From the NCBI RefSeq assembly GCF_024139115.2, contig NC_085141.1:34478120-34542119 (forward strand): a stretch of 64,000 nucleotides of DNA, read 5' to 3'. A program made the translations under genes and the position numbers. Shown here piece after piece: positions 23,586-34,574 of the stretch (the stretch's first letter is position 1; each line of letters opens with the position of its first letter). The notes beneath the pieces were generated by a model. It ran no database searches and was not told the origin of the DNA. It saw only the letters and a list, made by a program, of their open reading frames with translations. This stretch comes from Armigeres subalbatus (lineage: Eukaryota > Arthropoda > Insecta > Diptera > Culicidae).

Positions 23586-24249
23586 CTTATCGAAAATAGA
23601 AAGAATTTTCTGCAGAAATCCAAAAAACAAATTCTTCAAAATTCCAAGCAATTTTTTCGTTGTTTTTAAGCTGACTAGGCCAAACTAGCCGTCTAGTGAT
23701 GAACTAATCCCTGCAAAAAAAAATCACTCTAATAAAGGATAAAAAAACTAGCGGTTTTAAACAATCTAGATTGAGGAAGTCAACGTTAAAGCATCCCTTT
23801 TACCAGTCACAATTTTCTGTGTAAATTTCAAAGAATGCTCAACAGAAACTCAATAGGAACTTTCTGTGGATATTCTGAATATTTTCCTGTAGAAATTTGG
23901 AACAGCTTCCCGTAAAACTCTGAAAAGATTCTCATGTAAATTCCAAACAATTTTCCTTGGTATATCCAAGGAGCTCCTCTTGGTGATTCCAAAGAGAAAA
24001 TTGTAATTCACATGGAAAATGCGAAAATAATTTCCAAATAAATATTCTGGAAAAACTTGAAGAATTTTCTGATTTTCAAATAATGTTTAGGCCAAATTTG
24101 AGCCTAATTAATTTTAGAGAATCTCCCTAACAATAATAGAACACAACCTGCCGAAGCCGTCATTTCCTCTATTTTCTTATTTTTTTATTTCCATTAGGTA
24201 TTCTCCGATGTAACCCTAATGCACGCACACGGATTTCCGGATTTTTTTT
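23586..24249. other. Intergenic with degenerate GGAATTTC words
   Basis: No gene. Words like TTCCAAACAATTTTCC, TTCTGTGGATATTCTG and GGAACAGCTTCCCGTAAAAC at 23580-24080 form another decayed tract of the GAATTC/GAAGTTCC type. Confidence 0.4.
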
Positions 24250-24584
24250 TAATCTTTCATTTATTTGGAAGGCTCATTTGCCGTGAAGGGTTACGGAGCC
24301 GGAATCAGGTTTACCAATACATTTCTTGATTCTTATACATAGTTTTAGTTTTGGGGAACCGAAAGACTCGCGGTTTAGTCGACGTTAGGGAATACAATCA
24401 TACAGTAGGAAAGGAAAGGATTTTAGGGTACTTAAGTAATTACAATGCTGATGGATTTCCGGATGAACCGATAAGGTTGGCCAAGGTTGGATCTGGTGAT
24501 ATCCCCAGCAGCATAATCCAGACCGATTTGGTTGCAGCAACTCAAATGTGACTAAATTCGAGTACATATTTTACTTAGCTTATG

Positions 24585-25457
24585 GATCCTGTACACCTCC
24601 GGTAGTGCAAAGGGCCGACTTGAACGATCTCCATCCTGAGCGTTGCCCGGCTATCGCTTTAACCTGTTGCCAGGTTAGATTTCGGTCGACTTCTTTTATT
24701 TCTTTATTGAGGCTTCGCCGCCATGAGCCTCTGGGTCTGCCTCTGCTGCGATGTCCCGCTGGGTTCCAGTCTAATGCTTGTTTAAAGATTTTGTTTCCGC
24801 CCCTACGTAGAGTGTGGCCGACCCAGCCCCACTTCCGATCCCGAATATCTGTTGCTATCGGCCCGAATTATATACCGTAGTCAATGAATACCAAGTAAAG
24901 GGACTCTTGGAATTCGTTGATCTGCTCCAGAATGATGCGGAGCGTGACAATATGGTCCACACAGGATCTTCCGGCACGGAATCCGGCTTGCTGCCGCCGG
25001 AGAGTCGCATCGATCTTCTCCTGAATCCGGGCTAGGATAATTTTGCACAGAACTTTGAGAACGGTACACAGCAACATAATGCCTCGCCAGTTATCGCATA
25101 CAGTCAGGTCACCCTTTTTGGGCAACTTCACTAAGATACCTTGCATCCAGTCGACCGGGAAAGTTGCGGTGTCCCAGATATTACGAAATAAACGATGCAG
25201 TAGTTGAGCGGATGGTCGACCCCTGGGGCTTTATTCGATTTCATGCTTTGGATGGCTGTTTGAATCTCTAGCAGTGATGGAGCTTCGGTATTGACGAGTG
25301 TTATACGTCGGATCCTAGGCAGATCATGCCGAGGTGGTGATGGCCTGGCTGGCACTTGAAAAAGTTGTTCGAAGTGCTCGAACCAGCGTTTCAGCTGGTC
25401 AGTTGGGTCGGTCAATAACTGATCATTCGCGTCTTTCACAGGCACCGTTGCATTCAT
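24585..25457 (-). pseudogene. LINE reverse transcriptase, internally deleted
   Basis: The pieces show the linker (MKSNKAPGVD), the finger motif (LPKKGDLTVCDNWRGIMLL), AGFRAGRSCVDHI and the first palm strand (LYLVFIDYG). The sequence then jumps to the C-terminal tail (WGWVGHTLRRGGNKI, RGRPRGSWRRSLNKE, SALCTTGGVQDP and stop near 24585). The missing part includes the second catalytic Asp pair, so the protein is dead. The tail motif (G-R-P-R-x-S-W-R-R) is typical of this LINE group. Confidence 0.75.
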
Positions 25458-25487
25458 CTTCGCCCCGCTTAAGCGTTGTGAGATATC

Positions 25488-26639
25488 CTAGAGGAGGCGA
25501 ATGTCCCCGGTTGCGGCGGCTCTCTCTCCTTCGTCGGCCAGAGAGTCTCTTCGCTCCTCTATCTTTCTACAGGTCTCATCGGTGATCCATTGTTTTCTCT
25601 GGGTGCGTAGTTCGCCCAGATTGCTCTCGCTGGTGGTGATGAAGGCATTCTTGATGGCGGTCCATTGGTCTTCCACGCTGCCACCTTCCGGAATATCTGC
25701 AGTACGCTTCTCCAGTTCTCCAACGAAGGACCGTATCATCGTCGCATCTTCTAGTCGGCGTGTGTTGAATCGTCGTCCAACTCTTTCCTCCTGCCGACGA
25801 ATACGCGCAATGCGCAGGCGTATTTCGCCGATGAGGAGGTGATGATCAGATGCGATATCGGCACTACGTTTATTCCGTACATCAAGTACATCTGTAAAGC
25901 CGTCACGGGAGACCCACGTGACCTTGTGAACCGGTCGATGAGGGAAGAGCGATCCCGCGATCACCATGTCGTTATTACCACAAAATTCTGCGAACAGCTC
26001 TCCGTTTTCGCTCATTTCTCCGAGACCATGGCGTCCCATAATGCGCTCATGGTTCGAGTTGTCGGATCCGATCTTCGCATTGAAGTCGCCCTAACAGATC
26101 TTGATATCACCCTTCGGAATTCTATCTACGACGGCATTGAGTTGACTGTAGAAGTTCTCTTTGTCTGACAGATCGGCAGCATCGGTTGGCGCTTAACATT
26201 GGATTATAGTAAGGTTTCGGACCCGTGTTCTAAATCTGGCAACGATTATCCTTTCACTTACAGGTTCCCATTTCATAAGCGCAGAGTGTGCCTGAGCGCT
26301 TAGTAGGAAGCCAACTCCGCGTTGCCGGGGAGCGTCTTCACCTCGTAAACCAGAGTATAGCAGAACTTGTCCCGACGGCGTTCTGTGTTCTCCAAAGTTT
26401 GGCCAACGGACTTCACTCAGTCTCAGGATCTCAAGCTTCATGCGGCGTGCCTCATTGGCAAGTTGTGCAAATTTACCCTGCTGGGCTAGGGTTAAAACGT
26501 TCCATGTTCCTATTCTTGTTCGTTGTTTCGCGCTAAGAGTCGTCGCCGTAAAATCAGTCCGTATTCTTTCATTATCAGATTCTCGAACAAATTGATGTTT
26601 CGGGAACAGTAGGTTGTTGGCCCAAGGTTCCCTATCCAC
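25488..26639 (-). pseudogene. LINE APE-type endonuclease, broken
   Basis: The first piece (26639-26193) contains GTWNVLTLAQQG and ILRLSEVRW, the N-terminal motifs with the metal-binding Asn and Glu. Next comes GDFNAKIGSDN near 26050-26090, preceded by a TAG whose complement is at 26091-26093. The last piece (26039-25488) carries WVSRDGFTDVLDVRN and SDHHLLIGEI, the final catalytic motif. The catalytic residues survive but the frame is interrupted between the pieces. The domain nicks target DNA for reverse transcription in this class of element. Confidence 0.75.
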
Positions 26640-26990
26640 CGGGATGGGGCTGCCATCTTAGGTATAGCTTCCGAGGAATAGCATTTCATACTCAGCCGCT
26701 GGATCCTTGGTGAACAGACGCTCGGTCAGTCGGGTCAATTTGTTTAAAGTCCCACCCAACACCAGGACTAGGCTAGTGCGCTTTGAGCGGCACACGGTCG
26801 CTTTGATAGGGCCTGCTTGGGGACACATGCAGCTTTTTATAGGAGTTCCACAGAGTCCACTGTCGAACCTCACCACATCCTAGACAGACCCCACAAGACG
26901 CACCCTCTCACTCTAGCTGATGTCAGAAGGACAACAGTGCCCAGGCTGCACTACCAGCTAAGTACGCAACCCTTAGCTGGCGGTCAATTG
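26640..26990 (-). repeat. 5' UTR of the LINE at 24-27 kb
   Basis: It contains GCGCTTTGAGCGGCACACGG, ACATGCAGCTTTTTATAG and CACCACATCCTAG, all shared in the same order with 57960-58130 upstream of the other RTE family and partly with 34440-34500. Bases 26909-26985 also match 10542-10615. Confidence 0.75.
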
Positions 26991-28431
26991 TCATCAGGTT
27001 CGGGACGGGAAAAGGGTATGTGTGTAGAAAGTGCAGATTACGAGTTCATGTATAAATGTGCTAGGCAAAAAATGTTAAGCATAAATCAAATTCCAGTCCC
27101 CCTAATCGTTTCTTAAAATAATTTATGCAGAACTATTATTCAGAAATTAACGTTGCTTTACTTTGCATTGCCTTATTTGGAACAAGTAATATTTCACATT
27201 GGAAGCAATTTGCAAGCTGAAAGTATATTTACGCACCGAGTTTTGTCTAACATCAGTGTTCGAAGAAATAAAAAAAAATGTTCCCACGGATTTATAACAA
27301 AAATATTTAGTTTAATATGTGTCGGCACGATAATTCTAGCCGAAGCGACGGAAAATCATTTCCAGTCATTATTTGTTTTCTTCCAGAATCCCATTTTCTG
27401 CCGTATGTTGTGTTGTGGATTCCGAGCCGGCCACCGTGTTTTGCTCAACGGTTGAACGGAATTGCTTTTTGAGCTTTGGTCATGATTCTTAGGACGACAC
27501 TCCAAACAGACAGTATTTCAAATCCACTGCTTCTAATTTGAATCGCTAACGAGACTCTAACGCTAACCACCCATCCCACACTTATGACTTGCAACTTTGT
27601 AAAACTTCACTACAATCATCGAGGTCTCGTTTTCACATCTATTTTTAGCTGCCTAATTGTTCAAGGGATTTGCCACGAACAAGCCCAACGTATGAAAAAG
27701 TCCGATAGTTGAACTTAAAACTTTTTCTGAAAATCCATCATTTAATTTATCATTATACACATTAGAAGACAATTAATTAATTTAGGAGGCATAATAGATT
27801 TTTGAAAAACTTTTACTAAAAAGTTAAAAACCAAGCAAATCAGTCTCTAAAATACAATCTGTGAGAATACAAATAAAGAGCGTCATTATAAAAGATTTTT
27901 TTTGAAAACAAGACATTTCTGAATCGAAAGTATCCATCATACTTCAGATGAGCTCTAGTCCCGGTCTGCTGCTGAGTTTCTCCTACTGGCCTTCAAAAGC
28001 GGTAGCTTTTAAATAGGTAATTGTATACAGTTGAGCATGCCGCCTACGCGCACTGACCATAGATTCGGATCTGTTTATGATTGGACGTTCTCCTGTCTTC
28101 CGATCCCGTCTTTTCTTTTCGGTTTACTGAGTACCGGTAAATGCTTCAATAAATTACCGTGCAATGGGGGGAATAATTTGCCAATGAAAGGAAATTAAAG
28201 CAATTTAAGTCGAAATTAAGATTGCTTATAATTGATCTATAAATGAATCTTTTGTTTAAGAAACTGTGACATTTTTTTGGTATTCTGGCGAACAACTCAT
28301 GCATACAATGCAGGTAATGAACAGTTTTTGTTTGTTTGAGAATTTTTTCATTCGCATGCGATTTAAAAATAGAGAAATTGTTTCATTGCAGACAAATTAT
28401 TTTGTGTAAAACTGCTGATCTTCTTCTTCTT
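26991..28431. other. Intergenic, no gene seen
   Basis: AT-rich. Short chance frames only. Nothing recognisable apart from homopolymer-rich tracts. Confidence 0.4.
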
Positions 28432-28690
28432 ATTGGCATTACATTCCCCATTGGGACTTTACCGCCTCGTAGCTTAGTGTTCATTAAGCACTTCCACAGT
28501 TATTAACTGCGAGGTTTCTAAGCCAAATTATCATTTGTGCATTCGTAGATCATAAGGCTAACACGGTGATACTTTTATGACTAGGGAAGTCGAGAAAATC
28601 TCCATCACGAAAATTTCCTAGACCGAACCGGGAATCGAACCCAGCCACTTTCAGCATGGTCTTGCTTTGTAGCCGCGCATCTTACTGCAT
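28432..28690 (-). mobile_element. Feilai-like tRNA-derived SINE
   Basis: Read on the minus strand, the head at 28690-28610 is tRNA-like, with a box B of GGTTCGATTCCC. The body (GATCTACGAATGCACAAATG, AAGTGCTTAATGAACACTAAG) ends with a GAAGAAGAAG tail at 28432-28445. The layout and the tail match the Feilai family described from Aedes. Transcription would be by RNA polymerase III from the internal boxes. Target duplications were not confirmed. Confidence 0.8.
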
Positions 28691-31600
28691 CAAGAAATCG
28701 AAAGATTTATTACCATTCCGTTTGTATTGTTTTCTTCCCCGAATTTGCAAGAAATGAATTTATGCTGCTTCGTAAACAAATAATTGAAACCGTATAATAG
28801 CATCAATTAGATGAGTTTCTGATTTGAGTTGTCTCTTGGCGTCAACGACATTCAATGACGACAATGGTTGAAAAAAAAAAAAACTTGGCATGACTCCCCA
28901 TGATGAAGAAGCAGGAAGAAGTGTCAGTAAACGCATTCAAAGGTCGATCGAAGATCGCGACCCGGCGTGTGCGCGGTTGATGATCGATTCGTTGCCAGAT
29001 GACAGTGAAGAGAAAACGATCGGTAGCGACGGGTGAATTGCGCTGATGTATTTATTTGATGGCGGTTGTTAATTACGCGAAGGATGAATGGTGCTTAACC
29101 AGCTTGGCACAAATAAAAAATTTACCCACGAACAGATATCTTAATGTTTCATTATTTTTAACATGCTGCTACATTTGCGATTAGTCTATTCAATGGCTAC
29201 AGAACAGTTCTGTATTATTGATTTCAACTATTATCACGTGAGAAAAGCGTGCAATTTAAATGGGAGTTATCGACAATTCTCATTTCAGAATAAGCTTAAT
29301 TATTCGTGTTCCACATTAACAGATAAAATGTCCGAACATGAGTATGAAGTATGGGTGGAACTTTGCAAATATTAGGGAACAATATGTCATACTTACATCG
29401 CAACATCGTTAGTTTATTAGCAAACAATAACTCACATCTCTGAGCAATAATGCGGCTTAGCCAGAAAGTGAGTCAAATGCATCCGGTCGTACCTAACCAT
29501 ATACAATCGGATTGAAACAATCATGCTAATCTCGGTGACTACACAACTAAATTCAATTGAATGAAACTTGAAAGTAATTATCGCAACAACGCGCAATCAC
29601 CAGAACAAGCGCTTGCCGCAAACCAACGCATATCTTGTGGCGATACCAATCCCTCCCTTGTTGGCACAGCTCCTTCGATGCAGCGTAGGAGTATAATTGA
29701 ATGGAATCATCTACTACGTACGTACCAACTATTAACGTCGTCTTCATTATGCGGTGTGAAGACCGCGCTGTTGTTGGCGCGTTCGTTCCTTAGAGGTTTT
29801 GTCCGTTTCCATTAGTCATCATCGCCGTTTCAAACTTCTACCGACGACGCAACCACTAACCTCCTAATGTGCGAAGCGGCCTGTTCTCAAGATAGGTTTG
29901 CGTTGGGAAGCCACGCTTCCAGCGACAGCACATTCAAATCAGCTGGCGGCATAACAGCTTCTAACACGACATAGAAGGGAAGAGGCGCTCCAGAAGCGAC
30001 GCATCGTCGCCGTCTTGAAAAACTATGAGTAAGCGCAGTGTAGGGGAATAAGTCATGAAATCCAAATCATTTAAAAAATCCGAACTGCAAAAAATAAATA
30101 CGTTACACATCATTTAAAACATAAAAAAGAGTTCTCTGGCAAAACCTTTCACAGTGTTTATTTTCTCACTTGGTATTATTTATTAGGTAGGGGAAATGAC
30201 GGCTTTGGCAGGTTTGGTTCTATTATTGTCAGGAGGGTTTTTGTTGACCAAATTTTCTCTAATGTGCAACTACAATCTTGAAAACAAAATCGTTTCTGAA
30301 GAACCGCTAAGTCAGTCTTCGTTGTCTATGTGTTGTCCTTTATCCCCTATCGAAGAAAAGCTTCGTTATATAGGCACAGAACACACATGACTCCATTCTG
30401 AGCATTTGTTTTCACAGTTCGTCAAGCAGAAAATTAATGCCGCAACAACGACAGCGACAATGACGAGAAGAAGCAACACCGAGTTGCCATCAATCATCAA
30501 TCGTATGCAGAATGCGAGCAAGTCGCAGTCGGTGAGCACTCAGTTTGCTCATTATTTCGCGAAAACAGAAGTGTTCTTCAGTAAATTGCACATTTTTTTT
30601 CTCTCTCCTGTATCGATTGTGAAAATAAACAAGGACTGGATGGAGAGGTCACATTGGTCGCAGTGAATTAAAATTATCACCTGGACAATGTTGATGACTC
30701 ACCATACCCGCCAAAACTAACAAAGCTGACATATGTATGTCCAAAAACAACCTTTACTCAAGTGTCGCTCGTAACAAGGAAAAATATGCGGATGACGACC
30801 ATCGGCTAGCAAGAGGATGACACACAGAATGAATTGATTATTTGGCTGTTAGATTTATTAGTCTTTCTGTACAAAACCGTCACTTTATGGGCTTTGGGTG
30901 AACACAACGGGGATGTGTCAAATGTGTGCCGGATTTATTGGCTTCCGTGATAGGTTGATGTGGTCATGTCAATCCTATCGTCACGCAGTTACGTCTGGAT
31001 TAAAAGAAATCATTGTCCATTTATGACTATTCTGCTTATCTGTTTTAGTATATGGATATTGGATATGATAAATTTCGCAAATAAAGCCAATTTTAAACAA
31101 AAATTTGGAATATATTATTGGAAATACGATCGATTATTTCCGAGCTACAGGATTATTTTTTTTCGCGATTTTTGCTGATTTATAAGTAGATTCTTAGTCG
31201 TGTGCAGAAATAGAATTATGAGCGATTAGTTTCAACGTGTAAACATAATTTTTGACAACAAATTGTCTTGATTTCTATAAAATTTCACATTATGTTCGTC
31301 ACGATTGTAATATAAGGCATTTTCTTTTTTTCCTTAAATTTTTCAATTCAATTTAGCCAAAATGTAATTTGTGTAAAATGGAATAATATCAACTCGTCTT
31401 ACAGACTTGTAAGAACATTCGCTAAATAAGTTTATTTTTCAAATTTACTACGAATTTCAATCTAATTTCGATACTAAATTCTGATCCGATCAATTTGTGT
31501 CCATCACTATAACTATATTTTCACCATATTCGAGAGCCAGTTCCATCTGCATTTCACAGCTCAGCTAAAGCCCCAATCGTTAACATATGGTCATCACTCA

Positions 31601-31800
31601 TCACTCTCAAGACTACATTTCGCAAACCGTCTACAATCCGACACCGCTAACCTCGATCACTGACGAGATCATCTTCACCGCTCTAGGCTTAGCGCAGCCC
31701 TCGACCGCGTGCAACGTGATCGCAGGCATTCCTCACTCGCTTCGTCGCGCTGCGATAATCACTCACGTCGTATTTTTGCATGTATTCACGTTCTGACTGA
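28691..31800. other. Intergenic, no convincing gene
   Basis: Mixed composition. A moderately GC-rich island at 29560-30010 shows short frames on both strands without a recognisable domain. A frame at 30406-30666 is rich in Thr and Ser and unassigned. Could contain regulatory sequence for the gene at 32.1 kb. Confidence 0.35.
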
Positions 31801-32098
31801 CTGTTTCTAAAATGCAGTGCATACCTTTTCAAGTGTACATTATCTAGGTTCCAGGAGCACGCTGCAACAAATGGTGAAATATGACAAACACTAACAGATC
31901 GTGCAATTATTAGTGCGCCAGGAGTGCCAATTGTGTAAACAACAACCGTGATCACGTGTATTGTCGAATAATCATTATCCAAGTCGCAACGAAAAATAAA
32001 ACAAACCGATTATTGATGAGTAATTATCCCCGTAGGCGAAAGAAGCTGCTCGACGGTGTCGACGCAGTAGTGGTGCAAGCGCGCGAGTGAATACTAAT
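31801..32098 (+). other. Probable 5' UTR or upstream region of the 32.1-kb gene
   Basis: No good TATA box is visible. A possible splice acceptor, TATCCCCGTAG|G, at 32025-32036 would make an exon of 63 untranslated bases before the ATG, but its pyrimidine tract is weak. The start of transcription cannot be set from sequence alone. Confidence 0.3.
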
Positions 32099-33037
32099 AT
32101 GGTGACGACAATCAAGATCACCGGCGACGGAGTGTTTATCCAGTCCAATTCGTATCTGGCAAACGGCGGGGGCGGCGGCATCGGTGCACATCTCCACAGC
32201 CGCCAACAGTCAGCGTCGTCCGAACCGGGTGGCAATTCGTCCGGTAGCAATAGTAGTTCGCTATCCCGTGGTGGGGAATTCGGTGGACCGGGCAGTGATC
32301 ACGGCAGCTCCTCGAGCGGTGCCCACGAGGATCATCAAATGAGTCGATCGTTTACAAATATTGTTAAAGACCGGGTGGATCGAGACAGAAATAACAACAA
32401 TAGTTTGGATCCAAGAGTTGGTTTCAGTGATAGTAATAACAATTTTCCGAAAATTTCAAGAAGACGGTATCAATCGGAAGAAGTGCTCCCTCGGTTGCAA
32501 AAGTTCAGTGGAAGTTCGGATGGGTCGGATACAGTGGACGCTGCCGGTTCCACATATTATAACAGTAGTGCCGAATCGGATGATCAATTCACGATATCTT
32601 TTCTGAACACTCGCGGGCATAACGGTAAAAGTTTACTAAACCAAAAGTTCATAGTCTACAACAGCAAGAAACCAAGACAGTCCAGTATCCTAACGCAAAA
32701 CGGTTACCATCACCCGGGCCAGTATCGGCAGTACCTGAATGGACGTCTCAAGCCGGCCTATTCAACGTCGGTTCTAACCTCCCTTCGTTGATAGCTGCCA
32801 GTATCGCCGAGAGTAGTCCGGATCGTCCGTCCACCGGGACGCCACCTCCAAGACTTACGGTCGCTAAGTCTACTTCGTACCTACAGCGGACGATATCGCC
32901 GGCTCCGTCCCCGTCGCTGTCCTCGCTGTCACCTTCTAGTGGATTTGCGTCGACTTCACCGACGCCGCCTTCGTCGGGATCGCTGCCCACGGCAGCAGCA
33001 GCATCACCGCCATCAGTCACCGACTTGTCATCGGGTC
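32099..33037 (+). CDS. First coding exon of an unrecognised Ser/Gly-rich protein
   Basis: The chosen start is ATG at 32099 (A at -3, G at +4), giving MVTTIKITGDGVFIQSNSYL. It is followed by runs of Gly, Ser, Asn and acidic-Ser segments, low-complexity and probably disordered. Phospho-type clusters such as RRRYQSEE and SSDGSDTVD are present; no signal peptide or membrane segment is seen. This frame stops at 32789-32791. The neighbouring frame is open from about 32656 and continues with GLFNVGSNLPSLIAASIAES, then a Pro/Ser-rich tail, to about 33036. I infer one exon with a missing or extra base near 32750 and a splice donor around G|GTCAGT at 33036. After it the sequence becomes AT-rich and intron-like. 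Codon-like composition and the sharp edges make this the best host gene in the window. I do not recognise the family. Confidence 0.65.
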
Positions 33038-34232
33038 AGTAGGTTTTTGCTTTATTTATTTATTTACATTTTATTTACTTTATTGCATCTGAGGCACTAC
33101 GTATTCTAATTAATTCACAATTTAATTTCGAAACCCAAGCACGCAGTACAGTTTGATTCGAGTTTATGGGAGCGTGATTTGTTTCCCCAAGATGTATCAC
33201 AAAAGAATTATGCTAAAAATGTTTCTAGGCCAATGGTATTGATGATTTAAATCAACGCAAAACTCCCATCTTTTATTTTGTTGGGCAGAAAAATAGTTTT
33301 GTGGAAAATCAACTCAATAGCACCAAAGTATATCTTTGGTACAATCAACCTGATATTCCCAAAATGTTACTAAGGATTACCGCCGATTTCAAAATCTATA
33401 ATTTGAAATTAACGAATCATTAAATTATCAATTCGTTTATTAACACGTCATTGAAAAACAAATAAATAATTTTAAGTTCACAAATTAACGAGAATAAACG
33501 AATCAACAATTAACACATTCAAAAATTAACAAATTAGAGAATTAACTAATAAAACAACGAAGTAACTAGCTATCTAATAAAGAATTGGCGTAATAACGAG
33601 TTACCCTCTCTAATAGAAAATTAAAATCTATTGCAGTTGTTTCTGGTTTTAAATTTTTTCAGCAGTGCGCCGCCCGCTTGTAAGCAAAAAGAATCGTCAA
33701 AAATGGTCTTTTATTGTTTTGTTTTATGGAAATTCTACCAATTTTAATATTTTGAATTATTTTCGAATCTATAATCCAAATCACAAATTCATAGATTCAC
33801 ACTTTCACTATTTTATGAATGAAAGATCTACACTGCAGTACAGAAAAAATACGTTTTAACCCTTTTTATGGTAATTATTACAAATTACCAAACTTTCAAA
33901 AATCCGATCACACTTCCAGGATTTCGAACGGAACTCTAGAAACTGATTTTGTATACAAAAGCTTCTCCTGTCGCTGGTGAGTTAATTTGTGCCCACTCAC
34001 ACAATCCAACCCCATTGATGGGAGCAGCGAATTCTATTTTTTCATTAAATTGGCCACAAATTGACCCAGTAGCGACGGAAGAAGCTTTTGTTTTCAAAAG
34101 CATTTTCGCCTTTTTGAAATTTTGGCGACAAAGTTTCCAAAATTCTTCTTTGGTACGCAATAATTTTCATGTACTTTTAATGACTTTGTACTTATTTATT
34201 TTTTTAGACTAAGGCTTTTAGACACTCAGCGC
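33038..34232 (+). other. Presumed intron sequence
   Basis: AT-rich with repeated ATTAAC words at 33460-33560 and no further exon that I can support. It contains a small inverted-repeat element at 33956-34090. Confidence 0.4.
33956..34090. repeat. Small MITE-like inverted repeat
   Basis: The ends CAAAAGCTTCTCCTGTCGCT and, inverted, CAAAAGCTTCTTCCGTCGCT bound 135 bp. The interior is also partly palindromic (AATTTGTGCCCA against GGCCACAAATT). No coding potential; frames exist on both strands only because of the symmetry. Confidence 0.7.
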
Positions 34233-34500
34233 GGTCAATAGCAGTACGTTGCCAAACATGCAGGCTATGGAGGGTACGCAAATCTTTCTACAGCTAATCG
34301 ATCCATTTTGCTTGCTGCGCACCTCGCCTTCTTGAGCCCGTCAAATCGGTTTTACAGGTGGCTTATTGGGCCGGCGCAAACCTCCTGTCTCGTCGGAGGG
34401 CCGTCATGTCAGGTCTGTTTCCCACCAAACACCAGGACAGGACTTAGACTAGTGCGCTTTGAGCGGCCGCTTTGAAGAGTCTGCTCTGCAGTTTTTAAAA
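34233..34500 (-). mobile_element. Internally deleted RTE copy: 3' ORF end joined to 5' UTR
   Basis: Bases 34245-34345 match the C-terminal coding end of the RTE at 54.28-54.37 kb (GCTGCGCACCTCGCCTTCTT, GATCGATCCA-like). Bases 34358-34500 match its 5' end at 57908-58035 (GGCTTATTGGGCC, CAAACCTCCTGTCTCGTCGG, GTGCGCTTTGAGCGG). About 3.5 kb of the parent lying between these points is absent. Junction near 34350. Confidence 0.75.
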
Positions 34501-34574
34501 ATAATACCAAAAGTTTGCAAAATACTTCAGGCATAACATTAGGTATTTTAATAACAAGTGAATAATAAATTGTT

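Larger units (their letters stand above)
24250..26990 (-). mobile_element. Decayed RTE-like LINE with 5' UTR
   Basis: Read on the minus strand: 5' untranslated region (26990-26640), endonuclease (26639-25500), linker and RT start (25457-24870), and the very C-terminus of the ORF (24850-24585). The RT palm, including the (Y/F)ADD box, is missing, because the RT start jumps directly to the C-terminal tail. Frame breaks occur at several junctions. The RT differs clearly in sequence from the copy at 55.6 kb, so it belongs to a second family. Confidence 0.8.
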
